From positions 17,394-31,748 of the forward strand of contig CAUDNR010004048.1 in assembly GCA_958430865.1 (NCBI GenBank): DNA of 14,355 bases, read 5' to 3'. Each line of letters begins with the position of its first letter. Position 1 is the first letter of the stretch. Positions 8,591-14,355 of this stretch are shown piece by piece. The notes under the pieces are model-generated. The model was given only the letters and a program-made list of their open reading frames with translations. It was not told where the DNA came from and did no database searches. Source of the stretch: Entrophospora sp. SA101 (Eukaryota; Glomeromycota; Glomeromycetes; Entrophosporales; Entrophosporaceae). The position numbers were made by a program, and so were the translations under genes.

Positions 8591-8942
8591 TAAAAAACAC
8601 GTGCAGAAACTAGACATCGTGGCTATAAACAAAATCTGGTTTGAATCCGGTTACTATAATCTATTTAATTAAATAAGATCAGAGGTTGATTCCATTTTGC
8701 GAAGCAAATGGTTACACGCTAGTGATAATAATAATAACAATAATAATTTCATGGAAAACCAGTTATCGTTACCTAAATAAAGTATTGTTATTTATTTCGG
8801 GTCTGCATACAATAAGAATTTTCCCGGATCAACATTCTAAAATTTTTATTTTCGACCCTTAAAAGTTCTAACTACAGAAATCTAAACTCTAAAACTCGAA
8901 TTAATTTTTAATAAAACGTAATAAATAATCAATTATTTATAG
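8591..8942. other. Non-coding stretch between the hAT element and the Fanzor-like relic
   Basis: AT-rich sequence with a small hairpin (CCATTTTGC-GAA-GCAAATGG at 8692-8711) followed by GGTTACACGCTAGTG; a similar GTTACACGGTAGT occurs near 5492. No open frame with protein-like content and no tRNA fold around the GGTTTGAATCC at about 8639 could be supported. Confidence 0.5.
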
Positions 8943-10266
8943 AACGCAAGATGTATCAATCATCATCTAATTTCGTACTTAAATGGAAAGCTTATTAAAA
9001 CTTTTCTCAATTCAATCATTAAAAATCCACAGAACCTTGAAGATATAAATAATATGGTTTGTAAAGTCAATAAAGTAATAATTCACACTTGCCACTTTAT
9101 TAAATATTATTTGCTGTTTGTTTCATAGCGAGCAAAAATATATAAAGGATAACGAAAGATCAAACTACATGACTCATTTCGACTACATATGGAAGATACC
9201 GGTAAATTATGGCAGATATTCAATTATGAATGTAAACTCGACAATCAAGTATTTTTAAACATTGATTGCTTGCGTCCTACTTATTATCATGTTAATTCTG
9301 ATTAATAAAAAGTTCAAACCCAAATAGATAGCTCAATTTAGAAAAAAATTCCTAAAATCAACCTGTGATCATGAATATATTCCATTCAAGACAAATATTA
9401 TTTCCTTTTAGCGAATACAAAATGATTCCATATCCATTAAGATATTAGGATTTTTCCCATTCAACAAGAGGAGATCCAAGACCTAAAAGATTTTTTAAAT
9501 TTCACAACAAAGAAAAAAAAATTAGTATGGAAAACAACAACGGTTACGAATTCAATTATATATTGAATACTGATGGAATGTGTGCCTCTCTTCGCTTTGC
9601 TAACTAAAAATAAAGAAAAAGAAAGAAGCAATATTGAATATGTTGTTGGCCATAAATGATCGTCTAATGTCATAATCGGTTTTCATTATTATAGTTGCCA
9701 AAGCAATTAAGTCAAATGGCATATTAATATATATAGTTATTTTGTGTTCATTCATATAAAGAACATTGATAATCATCTTTCCTCCAAAAATAATTATAAC
9801 AACTAGAGATATATTGAATAAAATGTAGATTTTCTTAAAACGTGTCCAAACAAGAATGGCTTTCTCTGGTTGTATGGATGAAGAAGTTTACATTATTAGA
9901 TATACTGCAATCAAAAGAGAAAACAAACATCATCAAAAAATTTTAAAAAAATAATCTCAAGTGTAAACTTTTATTAAAGAAAAATATCAAGCCTATCAAT
10001 TACTTTTTAGAAAATTAAAGTGGCATAGAGATGTGTTAATTAAAGATAGCTCCTCAATTAATCACGGCATGTAAAAATTGAATCAGCAAAGAAGCGAGGC
10101 TAAATTAATGCAAACTTTCAAAAGTTATAATGATTATGGCCATGAAACAATGATATATTTGCCTCCTTCTAAAGTGGCTTTAGAAAATTTACTTGAAAGG
10201 AAACAAGTTTGATGATGTAAAGTACATGGGCTTTCTCCGTTGCACAAACGCTTTAGAAGAACATGG
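8943..10266 (+). pseudogene. Decayed Fanzor/TnpB-like nuclease gene (probable)
   Basis: Separate frames give pieces in the order expected for a Fanzor-type protein (eukaryotic TnpB relatives, RNA-guided nucleases carried by transposons). 8943-9128 reads DINNMVCKVNKVIIHT and FIKYYLLFV, then TAG; the same frame later gives GKLWQIFNYEC. 9449-9607 reads GYEFNYILNTDGMCASLRF, a TDG block I associate with the part before RuvC. One frame from about 9829 to 10212, broken only by stops at 9952, 9964, 10072 and 10210, reads CMDEEVYIIRYT, FRKLKWHRDV, QRSEAKLMQTF and ENLLERK. A frame change then gives GFLRCTNALEEHG, resembling the C-terminal zinc-ribbon start. The Asp-Pro-Gly RuvC-I motif and the later catalytic Glu segment are not visible, so internal deletions are likely. 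Family assignment is from remembered motif patterns and needs a profile search. Confidence 0.55.
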
Positions 10267-10740
10267 TACAAAAAAAAAAATATTAAGCCCTTGATTGGTC
10301 CTTAATACTAATACTAATACTGTTATTTATATTATTATTATATTTAACCTCCGTAACACAGGATCTGGGCCTAGTACTCTATATATATAGAAGAAAAAAA
10401 AGAACCCGAAAGTTAAAATAAGTAAATATCATTCTTGATATCACATGACCATGAAAACACAACTATGACATGGGATTTACAACAACAAACTCAGCCATTA
10501 TTTACATCATGACTTCACTATTTAAAAATATCAAGCAATGATTTTTAAAAGGGTTGAATTGTGTGAGCGCGAGAGTTTGACAAACTTCTTTTTTTAGTAT
10601 CATCTCGCAAACAATATCAATGATATAAATACTGAATAGATTTTATTTTCCCCTGACATCTTTCTTTCCCTTCTTTTTAAGAAGAAAATCAATCCAAAAT
10701 TTATTTTTTTGTTAAAATTATTTATTTGATTAATCGAAAG
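10267..10740. other. Non-coding region upstream of the membrane-protein fragment
   Basis: Contains a short (TAATAC)3 tandem at about 10301-10320, an AT dinucleotide run near 10381 and a pyrimidine-rich stretch (10646-10680) shortly before the ATG at 10741, which could be promoter sequence. No gene was seen. Confidence 0.45.
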
Positions 10741-10875
10741 ATGAAGAGGAAGAAGATGATAATAGCAATATTTATAAAATTGTTGGTTATATTTTCTTTG
10801 GCTATTTTAATATTTATCAACTTTGTGATAAACTTGCCAATTAATAAAAATCACCTCATTTTATTAGACGCAGGT

Positions 10876-10908
<33 letters not shown>

Positions 10909-11202
10909 CCATCACTACTACTGTTATGTATTTTAATTTTTTTTATTTATTATTTATTGATTAGAAATTGATAAAGATCACGATCCTCATTATTATCATT
11001 ATTTTAAATACAACCAACAATATTTAAAAAATCAAAATAAATTAAGAGCTGATGAAATTTTGGTGACTATTTTAATTAATTAATTAATTCCTTAGATTTT
11101 TCTGATTTTTTGATTTCTGATTTTTCTGATTTTTCACAATAGAAGACAAGTCATAAATCAAATCCATATGGTCATTATCAAATCCATGATAAAAAATTTT
11201 GA
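10741..11202 (+). CDS. 5' fragment or small gene for a type II membrane protein, three exons
   Basis: Exons 10741-10873, 10965-11062 and 11143-11202 join in phase to a 96-residue frame; introns are 91 and 80 bp. Residues 1-5 are basic (MKRKK), residues 6-30 are a strongly hydrophobic membrane segment (IIAIFIKLLVIFSLAILIFI), and the rest is hydrophilic with KYNQQYLKNQNKLRADEIL and HKSNPYGHYQIHDKKF. A short basic tail, one anchor and a luminal stem is the layout of Golgi type II enzymes such as fungal mannosyltransferases; that link is a guess, since no catalytic domain follows. TGA at 11200-11202 ends the frame. The second intron uses GTGACT, a weaker donor; without splicing the frame stops soon after ADEILVTILIN. 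Likely a truncated gene copy; expression unknown. Confidence 0.45.
10876..10907 (+). repeat. (AATC)n microsatellite directly after a 5' splice site
   Basis: Intron 1 of the membrane-protein fragment begins GTAATCAATCAATCAATC, the third intron in the window whose donor runs straight into a tetranucleotide array. Unspliced, it reads as an NQSINQSINQS repeat. Confidence 0.9.
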
Positions 11203-12046
11203 ATTTCAAAAAACTTGTAAATAATAACACAATTTATAAATATTTAGTAAATATCTCCTAGTAAATATAAAATTTTAAAAAAAAATTTTCAGATTTCCCA
11301 TCACATCACGAGGTGTGATGTTGTTAAAAAACCAATGTTCAGTATTGCGTATTGCGAGTTGTGAGTCGCAAATAACTCATGCTTACTATTACGTTTCATC
11401 CAAATTATCCATAACCAGTATAACTACAATACCTCTCTAAAAGAAAAGAAATAAAAGAAATAAAGAAAAATAATTATAGGATTAGTATAAAGACTAGCCT
11501 TTTTTATTTCTTCACCGTCGCAAAAGTTTCTTTATCACTTCACTTGTTTTATAATTCTAATTCGCGATATTATTTATATATTTCATTTGTTAATTTCATG
11601 AATTTGTTAGCGCTAAACGAGTTACTCAGAATCAGAGGTTTCTTTACCATTACCACAACCAATAAATAACAGTGGTGTTAATAGCAATAGCAGTATGCTG
11701 TGATAGGAAGAAAAGAAAATAGCAGATGTGTGATTCTACCACTACAACAACTAATAAGTCATGGCGTTATTACTAAGAAGGTCAAGAGAAACGAAAAGAA
11801 AAGATCTTAACATAAAAAATGTAATTTTTTTGTGAACAACCAAACTAGCTCGCATTGAAGCATATTTGTTATAAAAAAATCCTCCACGGAATATATTGAC
11901 AATGAATGATACGAGAGAGTTGGAGAATGAAACATGAATATGTGTGGCTTAAAATATATTAATATAAATGGCAAAACAATTTTTTACTCAAAAAACAAAT
12001 ATTTTTCTAGGAAATTACTTAATAAATAGAAAAGAAAGAGTTTTAA
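11203..12046. other. Non-coding region with palindromes
   Basis: An inverted repeat CATCACA-TCACGAGG-TGTGATG lies at about 11301-11322. A second, TTGCGA-GTTGTGAG-TCGCAA, lies at 11352-11371 and is matched by a similar palindrome at 13697. The remaining sequence is AT-rich with closed frames on both strands; no gene was recognised. Confidence 0.45.
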
Positions 12047-12204
12047 AGAACATTAGAAGCTGAAGCAACTTGGCATTTGGACAAAGAAAATTTAGCAATT
12101 TATTGTATCCCGTGTGAGAGAGAAACATATAGTGAAAATGCTACATGAGGCATACTGCAACAAGCCCAAACAGTGAGGATTTTTACTACAGAAGATCACG
12201 TGGT
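12047..12204 (+). pseudogene. Possible zinc-finger (BED-like) relic
   Basis: A short open stretch reads TWHLDKENLAIYCIPCERE to TGA at 12146-12148, and the next frame continues MRHTATSPNSEDF. The C-x2-C pair followed by a His-containing segment looks like the zinc finger at the start of transposon-related proteins. The piece is very short and needs a frameshift, so the call is tentative. It could also be chance. Confidence 0.3.
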
Positions 12205-12918
12205 ACACAAATTTAGCATTGCTTTATTTGTTATTTGGCTGTATTTTATATTTCTTGTTTTATGTTTTTGTTTTTTTAACCCACATACAGGATAATTCGG
12301 ATCCCCTACATAAATTACAAACAGCTATTTCATGAGTTATTTATACAACTGTTCTAATCAAGTGTTTCAGTGTTTATCTATTTATTATTTATTTATTTTT
12401 AACCAATTCACCTGTGTGGCAACAAACCTATTCATTAAATCATTACATTTTACAACTTTAACAATTAACTCCAAAGTGACTTACTTGGTTATTGTGTTCA
12501 TTGTGAGTAACTGGGTTATTAAATCTTTTTAATTCTGGTTGTGTGATGATCTTTATATTAATTGCAATCAATATAATTTTCTTCATTGATAATATTATTT
12601 CCGCCAGGGTTAACATGATGTACCAGCGAGATCAATGAACTTTAGTCAAATTTATTGATCCTTTCAAAATTTCATAATGGACCAAAGCTGTCCAATATTT
12701 TATTGGCCATGTATTAATGGAATACAATGGACTCATGTATAAAATTTAGTTGCAGAAAATGTGGAGCATACCTAGAATTTCCTTCCTTGAAATTTTAGGC
12801 GCGCATTGGTTGACTTTTGTATCAATTTAATTCATTCGCGAAAATTAATTTCTTTCTTCAAAAAGAAATTTTTCCCTTGTCAAATTTTTCTTCAGATAAA
12901 AATCTTAAAATATTTAAA
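12205..12918. other. Non-coding region upstream of the Lys-rich relic
   Basis: Open frames in this stretch are composed of AT-rich codons and show no protein motifs. GGCGCGCATTGGTTG at 12799-12813 contains an inverted CCAAT box about 110 bp before the ATG at 12919. A short palindrome TGGAC-CAAAGCT-GTCCA occurs near 12680. Confidence 0.4.
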
Positions 12919-13319
12919 ATGACTGGAATTAAAAAAAGAACTCAGCACTTAAATAATAAAATTTCTGTACAGTCAAACAAAAAAAAAATAGAAGATAGTA
13001 AAATTAAGTGAGAAATTGTTAATCATTATTTAATTTGAAAAATAAATAACTTAAATATTTCTTTTTTTAGGGACAATAGTTATTCTGCTAATTCTAAAGA
13101 AGACTTTGAAGAACTTGAAAATATAATAGTGAATCTTTATTTCCATTACTAACTAATAATATGAAAAATTGTAAGGCCAAAAGGCCATTAATCTATCATG
13201 AAAATTCGAAGAGCATACAAAAAAATATCAGCAAAAGAAATATCAATACTAATACAAATGGTCAAACTCAATATTTTTTTGTCGTGTGTGATCTGCGGAT
13301 CTATAAATCTCATTATTGA
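12919..13319 (+). pseudogene. Lys-rich two-exon relic, possibly the N-terminus of a transposon-related protein
   Basis: ATG at 12919 opens exon 1 (12919-13007), which joins in phase across a 63-bp intron (GTGAGA...TTTTTAG) to exon 2 (13071-13152). The product has 56 residues: basic MTGIKKRTQHL and a Lys run, then KEDFEELENIIVNLYFHY and TAA. Nine bases on, in another frame, 13161-13319 reads KRPLIYHENSKSIQKN to a stop. A single-base change near 13150 would join the two. The order (basic start, acidic helix, Y-x2-NS segment) resembles the first 110 residues of the transposase at 1-1591, which has AYVGNS. The family is not established; only the exon structure and frame shift are visible. Confidence 0.38.
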
Positions 13320-14355
13320 ATACACCTTTGCCTCATTTGATTTGGTTTTTTCTTGTTTAGGAATCACTTTAACCACTCGATGTAAATTTCTTTGAATAGA
13401 GTCATCGAAAATTTTGGACCGCCTTTTATTGGCCATAAAGTTTTTAAATTCCAGTTATTTTTATCAAATAGCTCTATCAAGTCCTTTTTCAGTATTTTTG
13501 AGTGGATATATATTGTCTTTAAACTTTCCATATCAGAAGCTATATAATTTTAAAGTGATGTTAAAAATAAATAAATCATTTTGTTATTGCTAAATAAACA
13601 ATCTTCCACAAAAAATAAATAAAAATAAAAACAAGAGAATTTATTTAGCGCAAAATTTTTGTGACACACACAGCCCACATTCTGTATGTATGAGAATTGC
13701 GAATCGCAAATTGTCCACGAACTTTTGGTAAACTGAATTTTTGGAAAGGGCAAGTGCGAAATTGAAATGTATAAACATTGTAGCAAACAAATATTTTTTG
13801 TGTTGACACAATTAGTGATCACAATCATCGTATTCATGAATGTTCATTACCCAAGTTTTCATGCAACTTTAGCAAAAAACTTTATCAAATTCAGATGTTA
13901 CCTCAATTATAATAATCCGGGTCCTGGTGGGATATATAACCGAGGAGTAAAATATAATAATAGTAATTATTTCGTGTGTGCCTAGAGATGTGCCATACGC
14001 ACGATGCGATGCACATTGGAAGTCATAACTGCTATCCTGGATTCTCCACTAGTGATCTCCCACTTGGGTGGGTGTTTAAAATCTAGAAAAAGATGGATAG
14101 ACAATTAATCGAGAGACATTAAAAAATTGCAAATGTATATTTAAGTGGATTGCATTCGCACACATTATTAAAGAAAAAAATTGTCCACTAATAAAAATTT
14201 GGATACACTCTGAAAAACTTTGAAAAGTATTAATAAAGTCCTATAAATGTAAATATTGCGATTATAAATCAAATCAAATTAGTATGGTGCAAGTCACCTA
14301 GTCCCGCAACTTGCTGCGCCTCGTGGCCAATTTTGGGAAAAATCATCAAAACTCA
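13320..14355. other. Non-coding right end with palindromes
   Basis: No supported gene. A palindrome TTGCGA-A-TCGCAA is at 13697-13709. A nested GC-rich hairpin is at 13988-14016 (outer ATGTGC/GCACAT, inner CGCA/TGCG). CCCAC-TTGG-GTGGG lies at about 14061-14074 and GCAAGT...ACTTGC at about 14289-14314. A 55-codon open frame on the minus strand (13531-13364) is protein-like in composition but unrecognised. AAATTGTCCAC occurs at 13708 and again at about 14179. These may be remnants of several small transposons. Confidence 0.45.

Noticed and set aside
8600..8670. Possible tRNA around GGTTTGAATCC
   Set aside because: The bases around it do not form a T stem and no acceptor or anticodon arm could be paired.
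9461..9673. 70-residue minus-strand frame
   Set aside because: It is antisense to the TDG block of the Fanzor-like relic and has no recognisable content.
12332..12532. 66-residue hydrophobic plus-strand frame
   Set aside because: Composition follows from TTT/ATT-rich DNA; no start context, motif or splice structure.
13550..13985. Overlapping open frames on both strands (95 and 72 codons)
   Set aside because: They are near-complementary readings of one AT-rich stretch containing a palindrome; neither shows motifs.

Overview
The window is eukaryotic, very AT-rich nuclear DNA. Coding exons are short and interrupted by GT-AG introns of about 63-165 bp. Intergenic DNA is long and full of decayed transposons. 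The predicted proteins (fungal-type RRM, ubiquitin E2 and TAN1, plus transposase relics with long acidic or Lys/Asn-rich N-termini) and the base composition fit an arbuscular mycorrhizal fungus of the Rhizophagus/Glomeromycotina type. That assignment is inference from sequence style; no marker gene proves it.

Left part (1-6535) is the gene-bearing block. On the minus strand at 1-1591 is a DDE-superfamily transposase gene that runs off the left edge and carries two in-frame stops. Divergent from it, at 2061-2833 (+), is a four-exon gene for an RRM protein matching the RNA-binding half of cyclophilin CYP33/PPIE, without the cyclophilin half. Convergent to that, at 4310-3000 (-), is a seven-exon TAN1/THUMPD1 homologue (tRNA ac4C adaptor) that looks broken: one lost 3' splice site and two single-base deletions. 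Further right, at 6535-5584 (-), is an intact seven-exon ubiquitin-conjugating enzyme E2 with 17-nt and 15-nt micro-exons.

Right part (6536-14355) has no clearly intact gene. It holds a hAT DNA transposon copy at 7712-8582 with 18/20 terminal inverted repeats, a perfect 8-bp target duplication and a degenerate transposase C-terminus. At 8943-10266 is a decayed gene resembling Fanzor/TnpB-type eukaryotic nucleases. At 10741-11202 is a three-exon fragment encoding the start of a type II membrane protein. There are also a possible zinc-finger relic (12047-12204), a small Lys-rich two-exon relic (12919-13319), and scattered palindromes and microsatellites.

The housekeeping genes act in separate processes (RNA binding, tRNA modification, ubiquitin transfer); nothing suggests a functional cluster. 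The most notable content is the hAT copy with its boundaries preserved, the Fanzor-like relic and the multiply damaged TAN1 gene. No tRNA, rRNA or CRISPR array was recognised.
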